Shown: piece by piece, positions 46,786 to 58,405 of the stretch
Layout of the letters: each line of letters begins with the position of its first letter
Position numbering within the stretch: the stretch's first letter is position 1
Assembly (NCBI GenBank): GCA_030512295.1
Contig: JAULSR010000003.1
Span: forward strand, 2,356,001 to 2,420,000
DNA: 64,000 nucleotides
DNA from: Bombardia bombarda
Lineage: Eukaryota; Ascomycota; Sordariomycetes; Sordariales; Lasiosphaeriaceae
Direction: 5' to 3'
Notes under the pieces: model-generated
What the model was told of the DNA's origin: nothing
Databases searched by the model: none
The model's input: only the letters and a program-made list of their open reading frames with translations
Translations under genes and position numbers: made by a program

Positions 46786-49700
46786 TCAGAACAAACTCTT
46801 GGTAATCCCCCCAACAACATGCTCCTCTTCTGCTTGCTCACATATTTCCCCACATCATCCGCCCACCCCTGGCTGCTCTTCTCCAGATTATCCATGCTGT
46901 CCCCCATAATATTCAGCTTCTCCGTCCGCTCATTCAGCTGCCTCGTCAAATAGTCCCCCCAGCCCTCCTGCGTCCCCGCGCCCGCCGCACCCCCTCTCAC
47001 CGCATTCCCGATCCGCGCCTGCCGCTCCTCCGCCGCCGTCGCGAGCAGCATCCGCTTGCTGGGCGGCCTATCTGGCCCGCCAATCAGCAGATCCAGATCT
47101 GTCGGGCTGACGTATTGAGTCCCTGAGATCCACTGCAGGTTGCTGATGGTCGGCCGCGCCGGCATCGTCAGGTCGGGGTTCACAATCGTGTCTTGACTAT
47201 TTCCCCCACCTGTCCCAGATCCCTCCCATACGGGAATGACCACGAGCTCCGAGGGCCCAGTCCAGCCGAGGATGTCGCCTGATTTAGTAACAACAGTCGC
47301 ATCGGTACGTCCAGCATCGAGCATAGACAGCGTCTTGCGCCCAATCTCCTTCAGACCAGGGATGGAATACGCGCGCGTCGTGCGGTCGGTAAAGACGGCG
47401 ACCAGAGCAAATCCATGCAGCTCGTACTCAGCCACGGCCGCAGCAGTACAGACCGCGCCGCCGCTGTCAAACGACTTGGAGGCACCCTTCGCAGCAACAG
47501 GCTTGAAGATGCGCGCCTCCTTCTGCGTAGCAACAACAAGAATGCCATTCACCTGATGCCCATCGCGCAGACTAGCAACAACAGGCCCCGTGGCTCCAGC
47601 CTGGTTGCCCGTATCAGCGCTGATAGGGCTGATCGACACAACCCTGTCGCCCATGCTTGCTGTCACGCCAGCCAGCTTGGCCGTGTATCCTCCCGCCGCC
47701 GGCAGCAGCTTGAAAGTGGCGACATGTCCCAGGTTGGTGCCGACAAAGCACGCGATGCTCGAGTAGCTGTCGCCCTCGAGCGTCATGACGCCAAACTCGA
47801 TCACGATAGCATACTCCTTGGCCGAGCCCGCGCTGCCCGAGTGGTGGCTCTTGAACAGCGACTTCTTCTCCAGCTTGGCGAAATCCGCCGTCGAGCCCGA
47901 GTAAATAACAGCCGGACCGCGCAGATCGAGGATCGCAATCCCTCCATTCGCAGACCCGACCGCTACAAACCCAACATCAGACACCGACACGACCGTGACA
48001 GGCCCCCGCATCATCTCGTACAGCACAAACGGCTGCAGCCCCTCCTTCAGCGACGGCTCCGCCCTCGAGCTGATATCCGTCAGCCCCCCGGGTTCGGATC
48101 AAGCGGCTTGACCTCATCCCGCCCATGATACTTATTCCCTCCCCATTTATATATCACCAGCTCGCCCGCCGCCGTGCCAGCAGCAAACTCGCCCGTCGTC
48201 TCCGCCATATCCATCGCCGTGACCTCGACATCCTCATACCGATCAAGCGCCCGCGCGATATCCACCTGCAGCTGCTCGGGGTTCTCGATCTCGTCCCCAT
48301 GCCCAACATCCCACATGCGAATCGTACTATCCGCGTGCGCAACCTGTATGATATTCCGCCCCTCATACCTTCTCCTCCGCTTCGCCCCCATGGCACCCCC
48401 CTTCAGCAACATCTCCCCGCGGCTGCGCGTCTCCGTCATGCCCAGCCAGCGACCCCTGTCCAGCGTCGACACCGCGATCTTGTGCACGAACGGATGCACC
48501 AGCGACAGACTCGGATGCAGCATATTCGTCGGACTGATCGGATACCCCGAGGGGAAACTCAGCGTGATCAGCTCCCCCGACGACAGCCTCGTGATAATCG
48601 CAATCGGATCCTGCGCGCCCCCGAAATACGGCGACGACCGCGGCACCAGACAGAAACCCACCGCCCTCGCCCCCGGCGGCGTCTGCAGCGTCAGCCTCCT
48701 CCTCCCTTCAAAATGCGCCGCCAAGATCTCCCACGTCGACGTCGCATATATCGGCGTCGGCCCCAGCTCCAGAAACGTCATGCCAACCTCTTCCTCCCCA
48801 ACCACATGGCCCCCCGCGATCAGCAACGCCGTATCATCCGGGTTCTCCTTGCAACACCACGCAATTTTTGTAAACGGCGCCCTCTGCACCGCCTTCCCCT
48901 GTCCCTTCCCCGGCTGGTTGACCCTCACATCCCCCAACGACCGCGCCGTGACCAGCCTCCCCTCCTTCACATCCCAAAACACCAGACTCCCGTCCTCATG
49001 CGCCGTCAGCACATACTGCCCCGACGGATGCCACGTCGCCTGCGTCAGCCGCGGCCTCCGCACCCCGCCCACGCCCACGCCCTCCCCATTGCCCCCCGGC
49101 GCGCCCGCCGGCAGCTCATACTCGAGAAACCTCACCGGCTCATTCTGTTTAAACGAATATATCACCGCGCCGTGCGTGTACGCAATCAGCAGCCGCCCGA
49201 TATCCCTTGGATGCAGCTCCATCCCCACGAGCCCGGCGCTCCTCGCATGCAAGTCCCTTGGATCGCGCCCCTCCCTCCAAAGGTTGGGGATCCGGAACGG
49301 CGAGGGCCTCTCCCTGTCCAAGTCGTACGCGAAGACGTCGCCGTTGGCCAGGCCGACGAGCGCCCAGTCGAGCATCGGGTCGGTCAGCAGGGCGCAGGCG
49401 CCGGGGTACGTGTACCTGGCCAGTTGGGTGGCGGTGTCGAGGTCCCAGATGGCGAGCTCGTTGCGGGCGTCGAGGCTGATGAGGCGGTTGGCGACGAAGC
49501 GGAGGTGGCGGTAGGATGTTGTCGATGAGGAGGAGGATAGGGTGGTGGATTTTGGGGAGGGGTGGTGGTAGAATTTGGTGACGCGGGACTGGCCGAAGAC
49601 GTAGATTTGCCCGGGGCCGAACCTGGACTCGTTGGTGCCGACGGCGAGGAGGGATTGCGTCGGTTCGTAGGCTAGACAGCTGGGTTTGTAGACAACGGTT

Positions 49701-50018
49701 AGTGGTTGGAAGACGAAGATGGGATGGGGTAAGGTAGGTAGGTAGACACAGGTGGAGAGGAAGCCATCTTGCCATGCCTTCTGGACTGCTCTACTCAGGT
49801 AGACAAGATAGGACAGGCAAGTAGGCAAGGTAGATGGATAGATTTCATCGATCTGTATACCACGGAAAACAGAGAGCAAGAGCAAGAAGTGTAACACACC
49901 TGATCTGCGAGTTGATCCCATACCGCGTCTGCTCCTCCGGCGCAAACGTCGCAGGCATAATGCCCGCCGAGAGGTCATTCTGCATGCCCGCCTGCTTTGC
50001 GCGCAGAAAGCCCGCCAT
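46786..50018 (-). CDS. Sro7/tomosyn-type WD40 SNARE-binding exocytosis protein (frame broken twice)
   Basis: Exon 1 is 50018-49900 and exon 2 runs from 49679. With one base added at two places the product is 1004 residues, the size of the lethal giant larvae/tomosyn family. These cytosolic proteins bind the plasma-membrane SNARE Sec9 and the Rab Sec4 and help dock secretory vesicles. The N-terminus reads MAGFLRAKQAGMQNDLSAGI, followed by CLAYEPTQSLLAVGTNESRF, the first WD40 blade. Further blades include ATWHPSGQYVLTAHEDGSLV and GFVAVGSANGGIAILDLRG. The C-terminus has an R-SNARE-like helix (LNERTEKLNIMGDSMDNLEK). Frame breaks lie at the C6 run 48084-48089 (between DPNPGG and LTDISSRAEPSLKEG) and the C6 run 46807-46812, where one extra base turns the odd tail into GGITKSLF and a stop at 46788-46786. 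As written the second frame runs to 46689. Confidence 0.88.
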
Positions 50019-51240
50019 TATTCGTATCTCTCTCTGTCTCTGGTATTACCTCGACTGTCGACGATCGGTTCGACAGCGAGCGGCAATGACGTGTGATGCG
50101 GAAAGACAACGAAGCCGACAAGGAACCAAAGCTACAACCTTTTTTGCTTTGGTATCCGTTGGTGCGTGTAAAGCAGGTAGAACTAGTAGTCACACGCTTG
50201 TTGTAAGCTCCAAGTTCAAACTTGTCAAAGGAGCCTAAGGTAATAAGCTCGTGAATAAGTGAACTCTACCTTACGTACTCTCGGCTACGGCTACGGCACG
50301 GCGGATACTTGGTACCAACATGAGCAAACATGAGGGGCAGGACAGTGCACAGAACAGTATCGCACTGTAAACCCTTGCGTCATGCGGGGTCTTTGTCATT
50401 CTTAGAAAAAAGCGGGTGTCTACACTAACAGTAAAGACGAAACGACTTCATGTCCCTTGAATTGAAACCCTTCCCCTGCTTGGTGTGAGCCCCACATCTA
50501 TCCGTTGCCTGGTCAGCATCTACAAGCCCACATAGCCCCTTTTCCCAGACCATGCAATTACTACTTGTGAAACCCGACATTGCCATCCACCATAAAAGGC
50601 ATCATTTTTTATTAGACAAGTTACAACATAGGAGCAACTATCTGCTTCAAATTCCATGGACACTCACTCATCTTGGACTTCCCAACTTGTCATTCGCTTG
50701 ATAAATGATGGCTTCATAAGTCCGATCTCCTCGTCCGGGGTTGACAGCCCAGCTGCAAATCATCAGCAGCTTGAAACCAGCAAGTAAACATACCAAACCA
50801 CTACTCAAATCACAAAGTCACCATCAATCATCACAGAGCAAATCGTAATTGCAAAGACGTAGTATCAAGTTTAAAGCTATAGCAACCTATATGTGGACTT
50901 ATGAAGCTCTGGAGCGCAAAGAAAACTAGACTATACTAGAATTCATAGAGATTATCCTCGCCGAAACCGTCATCTGGCTCATCAAGTATCCTCTCCCACT
51001 CCAAGCGAAAGACTGCCACCACTAAGCCTGCGCTTTAAGAAAGAGAAATCAAAACGACAATAGCCACCTGCAGTATGTCAGGCGACTGTGAAATAGCACC
51101 TCCTCCCAGCCCCGAGATCCGATTGCGTCAAGACACTGCGACGAGCCATATTCCAGACTTTTTCTTTCCATCCTGCTCCTGGCGGACTTTAAGACTAGGG
51201 GGTCGGAAGACTGGTTGTTGGTCGCGACAAGACCATGTTT
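50019..51240. other. intergenic region between the Sro7-like and Argonaute genes
   Basis: This 1.2-kb stretch holds the promoter of the Sro7-like gene and the 3' UTR of the Argonaute gene. It is AT-rich from 50560 to 51060. No coding frame, RNA gene or repeat was recognised. Confidence 0.5.
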
Positions 51241-54200
51241 CTAGACCCACCACATCGAATTTCGGAAAACCGCCGCCTGGTCCGGGCGTGCATCCTTCCC
51301 ACCCAGCGGCAGCAGAGGGAGACACTCCGTCTCCCTGGCCATCTGGGACGACGTCAAGCTAGGATCGTGCTTGGCCAAGACCCCGCCGGTGCCCAAGACA
51401 AAAGCCTTGCCATCTAGGTCTCGCTGCGCACTGGCCGCCAAGTTCTCGTGGGCACGCGCGCGCGCGCCAGCCAAATGCGCGTAGTACACCGCAGGGTGCA
51501 GTGAAACAGGCGTAGTCGAGCGGCAGTACTGGTAGCACTGGTGGTAGATCATCTGCTGCAGATCATCAGGCGACAGCTTGATGTCGTCGTGGATCACATT
51601 GTAGTGAACCGGACGAGCTGTGCCCTGGATGGCTGAGTGAGAGCACAGGTAGAAGTCATAATGGAATGGGTGAGTGACTTCCTTCTCGACACAAGTACCC
51701 GGCAAGGCATTCTCGTTTCTATCACCATCCTTTCCAGGGAAGAATCGGATGTGGTGCCGCTTGGTCGCAATGATGACCGTGAACTTGGGGATTTTGCCAG
51801 TAACCCGCTTGAAGACGTTCTTCATCTCTGTCAACTCATACTCCATGACGTGGGCAAACTGACCCTCCGAGACGCCGTCACGGAAGTAAAAGACTTGCTC
51901 CGGGGGAGAGCCATTCTCCTTGATCCAATCCTGGAGAATCGGAGCCAGCATTCCGTTGGTGTTCGTCGGAGTAAGCACCTCAACACGCCAGCCGTTGGTC
52001 TGTACTGCACCACGGTAAATCGCTGCGTCTTTGTCCATCGAGACGCACATGGCAGCCATCGAAGCCTGGTCTGAACCGGGTGCCGCATGGGAGACGTCCA
52101 CACCAATCATCATAGTCTTCTTGTCAAAGAAAACCGAAGAAGCCCAGTTACCCTTGTCGTTCGCGCTAGGCTTGGCTTGCTGCTGTCTCTTGGTCTTCCA
52201 GCTCGGAAGCGTTGCGGCAATCTTCGAGTTCTGTCCACCAAGCTTTGCGTTCACCTTCAGGCACACATTGGAGCAGTACTGCCCTTGTGCCTTTTGAACG
52301 TGGCCTGCAAGCAACACTTGCGAGGTGAATGCATAGCGGCAATCAGCATTCTTCTTCAACCGCTCGTAAACCCAGGTGGTTTTGGTAGGGACGATGAAAA
52401 AAATGACCTGCGGGTTCATCTTGAAGGTTCCTCCGGTGTCTTTGTAGCATTTCGTGACAATGTCACCATGCTGAGTTCCACTCGGAGGCTGGAAGATGTT
52501 TGGCATGTTGGCAACTTGACCGCCATGACCCTTCCAGGCCTTGGACCATTCCGAGGCGAAATTTCGCACTGTGGCCAGGTCGACACAGTTTTCGAGGATG
52601 CAAAATGCCCAAGATTTGAGAGGCGTACGGTGAGGGGCAACAAAGGTGGAATTGCGCAAGTCCCAGCGACCGGTGAAGCGAGGATTGACCTTCTTCTTGT
52701 TGCCAAACTCAACCTCGGGGTTCATGATGAGCTTGGCGGGAACCTTGCTCATCTCCGTGCTGATGGTGATTCCAAAGGAGTTCAGGTATCGGTCGCGGCC
52801 CCAGTCGAGGTTAGAAACCATCTTCTCGATCTCAGCCTTGCGCTGAATTGGGCGCTGGACAGCAAACTTGATCATCTCTGAAGTCTGGTTGGGGTCAAGC
52901 TTGAAAGGGTAGCGGTTGAAGCGATGCACTTCGCAGACCTCAAATGGGAACATACCATCCCGGTTGGTCTCGATAAGCGGCAGATACGGCTCTTGAAGAC
53001 GGGCCTTGTACTTGGTGAAGTAGTACTTCTGAACAGTAGTCACCTGCGTGGTGCCATCCGGCATCCTCTGCTCAAACTCGACGACCGTCGCATTGGCTCC
53101 CTTGTCACCATACTTCTCGTCGAAGGCAAACCGCTTGACGATGTACTCCTTGCGATCTTGTGTCTTGCCGCGATGGTTAACCTCAAAGCGAATCTTTTGA
53201 AGCTTGCGGAGGGCCTTGAATGGCTCAGACTGAGACCATCTTCCATTGACCTGGACTGGCCGAAGGGCATTCTTCAAGGTTTCAGATGAGACTTCATTAT
53301 ATTAGCATCCGTACATTACTTGCTCTGGATAATACGACGTTGAAGATTTATGTCTTACCCTTGAATCCATTATTGATCAAGTAGTTCCGGACGAGCTGCT
53401 CGAACTTCTGGCCAATCCAGAAGCATTGGTTGGTAACATCAACATTGACGCCGAGACCAGTGCCACGCGGCTTAGTGATGGTCTGGAAGTAATCCGGTCA
53501 GACTTGAACATGCACATAGGTAGGGGTTCAAACATACCTCATTCAAGCGAATTGAAGAGTAGATTCCCTTGATAGCCTCAATGTACGAGTTGAGGTTCCT
53601 GGCCTGAGAGTTGTTGTTGAAGAGAGAGCGCTTGATGAGCGTCATCCGCTCGGAAGGTCCCTGTCGAAGAACATGATCAAGGAAGCCTAAAGCCGTCAGC
53701 AAGTTGAATCGGGGCTGGTATAATAGCTCAGGACTTACTCATGCACTCTATAACAGAGTTATCCCAGGTCATCTGCTTCTGCAGGTAGGCACGGAGGGCA
53801 TCCATGCGAACCTTTCCAGTCTGTCTCACGTGGATGAGAAAGCTATTCTTGGCAATCGCACCCGGAGGCAGCGTCCGGCCCTTCTCGGCATCGAGATCTA
53901 CCATGATCTTGATCTCTCGGACATTGTTCATCGACCTGATAGTGACATGTAAGCAAGCGAATACGCATGCTATCTGGATAGAAGTACTTACCATGCAAGC
54001 TTGTGGTCATCGTAGATCCAACAGTGCTGGTTGTACTCCTTCAACTTTCCCTGGAAGGTACGGCTGTTCCAAACCTTCTTGAAGACAATCGGCTTCAGAG
54101 GCAGAGGGCTGAGGCTGATCTATTTTGAGTTAGTTACCTCAGAGTTCTTGAAGGTCAGTTGGTCGTGTACTTACGTCGTACGTGAAGACGTCAGGATTAG

Positions 54201-54740
54201 TCAACTGAGTGACAGCGAACTGGTTGACCTGGACCGTGATAGGTTTACCAGAGTTGCTCATACCCGGACGCGCAGCGAACTCGGGTTGAAATCCACCTCG
54301 GGTCTATAGTTGTCAGCATGATCGTGGAAACTGCATCAAATGTTACTCACAATGTACGCCTCAGGCGGCAAGTCAACGCGCTTGTTCAGGACCTCTGGAG
54401 TCTTGAAACGATCATTCGGCTTGGCGGGGTCATAGCCAATTGAAGGACCAAATGGCGAAACCTTCTGGTCAGAACCAGTGGACGTGCCCGGCTGAGGATG
54501 GGGGGATCCAGGAGGAGGAGCTCCTGACGTGGATCGTCCCAGAGAAGCAGGAGGAGCTCCTGACGAGGATCGTGACGGAGAAGCAGGAGGAGTTCCACGC
54601 TGCGATCCATGCTGAGATCCTGAGCCGGATTGAGAACGGCCATCCGCAGAGCCATCGAAGTTCATGCCCGGCACAGCGAGGTACTGGCCAGAAGCAGCCG
54701 CGGGCATCTGGCCCGGGCGACGGGAGTTGGATGATGACAT
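51241..54740 (-). CDS. Argonaute, QDE-2 type
   Basis: Seven exons, 54740-54351, 54303-54175, 54119-53992, 53935-53739, 53686-53538, 53482-53359 and 53291-51241, give 1055 residues. Argonautes load small RNAs and silence complementary transcripts; in Neurospora QDE-2 drives quelling and SMS-2 acts in meiotic silencing. The N-terminus is Ser/Gly/Pro-rich with repeats of SSSGAPPASLGRSTSGAPP. The DUF1785/PAZ region follows (PRGTGLGVNVDVTNQCFW). The PIWI slicer tetrad appears intact as Asp771 (GVDVSHA), Glu810 (RVEVL), Asp844 (FRDGVSEGQF) and His935 (RPVHYNV). The protein ends MWWV, a typical small hydrophobic Argonaute terminus. All exon joins keep frame and all donors are GTAAGT/GTGAGT/GTATGT-like. 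The QDE-2 versus SMS-2 assignment is a judgement from overall resemblance and needs a tree. Confidence 0.94.
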
Positions 54741-57700
54741 GGTTACGCTTCTAGATTCGCGATCAGTCAGTTGTACTTCTTAACGAGAATAAGGTAGCCC
54801 TGGAGGCCAAAGCATAAGCGTGACAAAGTAGAAGGAATGCGGAACGGAATGGCTATATCAAAGGGGTTGATAGATACATGGGCAATTCCCCTTAGTATCG
54901 TCTATGTGGCTGAGTCCTTGCTAACGACGGAGTGCTGCTCTAGAAGAGCTCGCCGTGAATGTGGGCAAGGAGGATATGTACAATTTAATTGAACGGTGAG
55001 ATTGTAGGATCTCAATGTTCTGATATGATAGAAGGTATCAAAAAAAGACTTACCGATCAAGCTTGCCAGTCAGATTTCACTCGGACTTTTCCAAGAACGA
55101 TCAGAACCTGCCTGCAGTTGGGAAGATTTGCGAACAAGAAAAAGATGTGGGCAGTGTCGACGAAGAAGATAGAGATGTATTACCTGTTCAGCTGGAAGTC
55201 AGTAATCGTAGATCAGACAAACGCGTGAGAAACAGTGTCAGAGAAGAGAGTAGCCCTTAGGCAGGAGACATGTAACGGTGATGATATTGTTAGGCGGATA
55301 CGACGTGGATTGTGAGGATGATGCGAAGAGGATAGCAAAATGTGAAAGAGCTTGAGTTGGAAATTGAGCGAGGGCATCAAAAGTGGAATTTCGAGCGCTT
55401 GCTGTTCAAGGCGACCATTGGGGAGAAAGATGTAGGAGCGTGGAAAAATGCCACGCGGGCATACCTTTGACCGCTGTTGATATGTATGTAATGACTTGGA
55501 AGGATGTGAGTGGTGAAGAAAACCGCCTAAGAAGTGACAGAAAGGCAGCCAGACCTCCACGGTACCGGGAGATGTGCAAGATATGCGTGTTCGGGGAAGG
55601 AAACAGACAGAATGACAGACGTGCTGTGATGCCTTTGTATTCTTGCCGTTGCCACCGAACTCTCCACGTTGAAGAGGACGAGCAAGAATGTGTGGTATGT
55701 GTGTATGTGTTGATGTGAAAACGTGAAGCAGGAAGGAGATCGTAGGATTGATTTATACGCGCTGCCACCAAGGCCTCGGGAGAAGAAAGGGTCTTACCGG
55801 TTGAGTTGTGAGACGAGAAGGGTGTTGTGCAGTAGTGGTGAAGGTTGAAGGTGTTGTGTTTGTGTGTGGTTGAAGGAAAGAAGAAGAGGTTCTTGGGGGG
55901 AGAGGAGGGCAGTATTTATACCTGATTTCGAGGCCTCAACGGCGCTGAGGGCAGCGAGGGCTGGGCAGGCAGTGCCTGCCGGGGGGAAGGAGCTTTGGAG
56001 GCGGTGCAACGATGCAAACGGAGCAAACGGCGCAAACGTAGGTGGTTGATGTGTACGTTTTCGAAAGATCAGAAGGAGCAAACATACCTTGCAGGCATAC
56101 GAAGTGAATACAAGCAAGCGCTGTACGCCTAGACTCGTTGTTTGCTGTTGAGGTGACAACAATAGCCTCGAAATTGCCTGCTTCAGGTGATCGAGTAGGT
56201 TAGCACCTTGAATAGGTAGAGTGTGAGATATCAGCCGAAAAGGCTAACGCAGATCAGTGTGTTTGCGAGGAAATATTCGGGAGAATAGTGGTAGGAAAGA
56301 GCAGATGAAACGTCATGTGGAGGACGAAATACAGCAAACATCCAGCACAACAGCAAAATCTTCGAGGCATCGAGGCGGCGATGACGTATTCCAAGGGACG
56401 ACATGCTAGGAAAACCACTAACCTTGACCTCCAAGTAGGCGTTTTCACGATCTCGCTGCCAGATGCAAACTAGAGGCGTGCACAAGCAGTCGAGATGACG
56501 AGGGCTGGCGAAGGGTGAATGCGATTATTGCGTTGGGGTGAAAAGAGTTGAATTTGCAGAAGCGGTCAACTTTGGCGGAATTAGGTCATTTGCTAATTTC
56601 CTGTCACTACGGCAGGTGCCAATCTGCGTTATTGCCTATCTCAGGGCAAGGGGAAGGAGCAATCTGGGGAAGGCGTTGTATGAACTGGAGAGGCAGGTAC
56701 GGTTACTAGGCAACTACGTAGCCATCGAGGCCGGGTATACCGCGGCAGGTACGATGCGTCACCAGAAACTGCAGTTCCCAAGGAAGCAGGATCACCTATC
56801 TAATGGAAGGAACTACCTGAATCAAGTCTCCCCAAGAAGAACCAAAATATTCCCATGTTACCCGCAGAATTCAGAGATTCTGCAGCACATTGGTGCAATG
56901 ATGCCATAGGAGATGGCGCAGCACTCTGGTCAAAGTTGTACATCTCTGCAAGGGATTGACGCGAACTCATGCTACGAACCATCATGTCGTAAAAGTCCCG
57001 AAAAGATCGACTACTACGAGTTCTGCCACTGCCATCTCCTTCCCACAGAGCAGGTTGGCGCCCTCTGGACCAGTAAACCTGATCGCCCTTCGTCCCATGT
57101 ATCAAACACCACGATCTGCCAAATATCTACAGCTAATGAAGCCTCTAGCAGCCACGAGGAGTGGAAGCAAATCTAAAGAACAATACCGGCTTGTGAATCT
57201 AGCCCTTCTTTCACAAGAGACATGTGGCACAATACAGGTAGGACTCTTGATCAATAGCAGCAAACATGATCGACACCTTGAGCAGCTTTGGCGAGACCTT
57301 GGATTAGGTAGGTATGCTCGTGAACTATCATGGGATGACACAAACATCAGCAGAAAGCAAATCTTGTCACGAATGCCTGAAATGGATCCGCCGATATGAC
57401 CAATGAGCACAATGGTAGTAGTTGATACAAATAGTGAATTTATTTTTGCATCGAGAGACAGGGTAGAACTAAACTGGAAGCAGAGGGCGAGGAAACGTGT
57501 TAGAAAGGGGGGCAGAAGCGCAGAAAGGGCAGAAAGGCCCCCGTGTGCTTCAGGGTTCAGCAAGAAATATTCCATTGCCTTCGCCACGTAAAGGGCTCGG
57601 CCGTGATAGCTCAGACCGTGGCAGAAAGTCAAGAGGCAACGCGTGGGAGCGGCAGTTAATGATGAGATACATGTTCTCGCCTACCAGTCACGGTGCAGTG

Positions 57701-58405
57701 CATATAAAGAGTTGGAAGGGAAGGGCAAATGTTTTGGCTGTAGTATGTACCTGTGAGATAGATTTCCTTCTCAACGATGAATATCACTTTCGAGGACGGA
57801 TCTCACTCTCAACAATGAACCTCCCTCTCAAAGACGGATTCTTTACAAACCACGCTCATATAATTAGAGTCATACGACTCCTCTAGAGTATGGTCCTAGT
57901 ACTAGCTGTAAAGTGGCTGGCAGGAGCATTTGCCATATGACCGGAAGCGCGCTATGGTAAGGTAAGGCAGGTAAGTAGCCTACCTACATAAACTCTCCTT
58001 CAGCTCCGTCATGCCAGCCCATGCTAACCTGCAAAAACGCCAGATGACATGCGCCGCCTAAACCTGCACCCATGAGAGAGTAAAGAAGTTCCTCTAGCGA
58101 TGCTAACGACTATGCATACCCTCCTAGAAAACCACCACCCACCATCCACCTACTCATACATACCTATACAAACTTGCCGTGCGAGAATAAGAATATATCT
58201 CGGTGATAGCTACTATTCGGCCGGCAAACCCCCATCACTATGAATAACAACCAGTCAGACCCGGAAAAGGGTTGTAGCTCGGCGCTGAATGGTAGCCCGG
58301 CGCTGGCCAACGATCATATTCGTATGCAGGGTGATTAACTTGCGAGTGAATGACCTCCACCCACGCCCCATCAACATACTCCCAGCGAGGCGTACCGTAA
58401 TATTG
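54741..58405. other. 3.7-kb region upstream of Argonaute, including a probable 5'-UTR intron
   Basis: No coding gene could be supported. On the minus strand a good acceptor (AATCTAG at 54751) lies 11 nt before the Argonaute start codon and a perfect GTAAGT donor lies at 55053, suggesting a 303-nt leader intron. More donor-like sites occur upstream (GTAAGACC near 55795, GTATGTTTG near 56087, GTTAGTGG near 56422). Small tandem units GCAAACGGAGCAAACGGC occur near 56014-56037. Short frames such as minus 57102-57632 show no domain. TAAGGTAAGGCAGGTAAG lies at 57958-57975. Confidence 0.45.

Noticed and set aside
48125..49528. Long plus-strand ORFs (over 440 codons) opposite the Sro7-like gene
   Set aside because: Both are shadows of the conserved WD40 coding strand; composition is Arg/Pro/His-rich without motifs.
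48080..49978. Independent WD40 gene next to a second one at 46689-48026
   Set aside because: The two frames join exactly at a C6 run and their order matches one Sro7/tomosyn protein; the first 60-80 residues of the long frame are translated intron 1.
57102..57632. 176-codon minus-strand ORF between Argonaute and RNA14
   Set aside because: Leu/Ser/Arg-rich with no family signature and no good splice sites; kept as non-coding.
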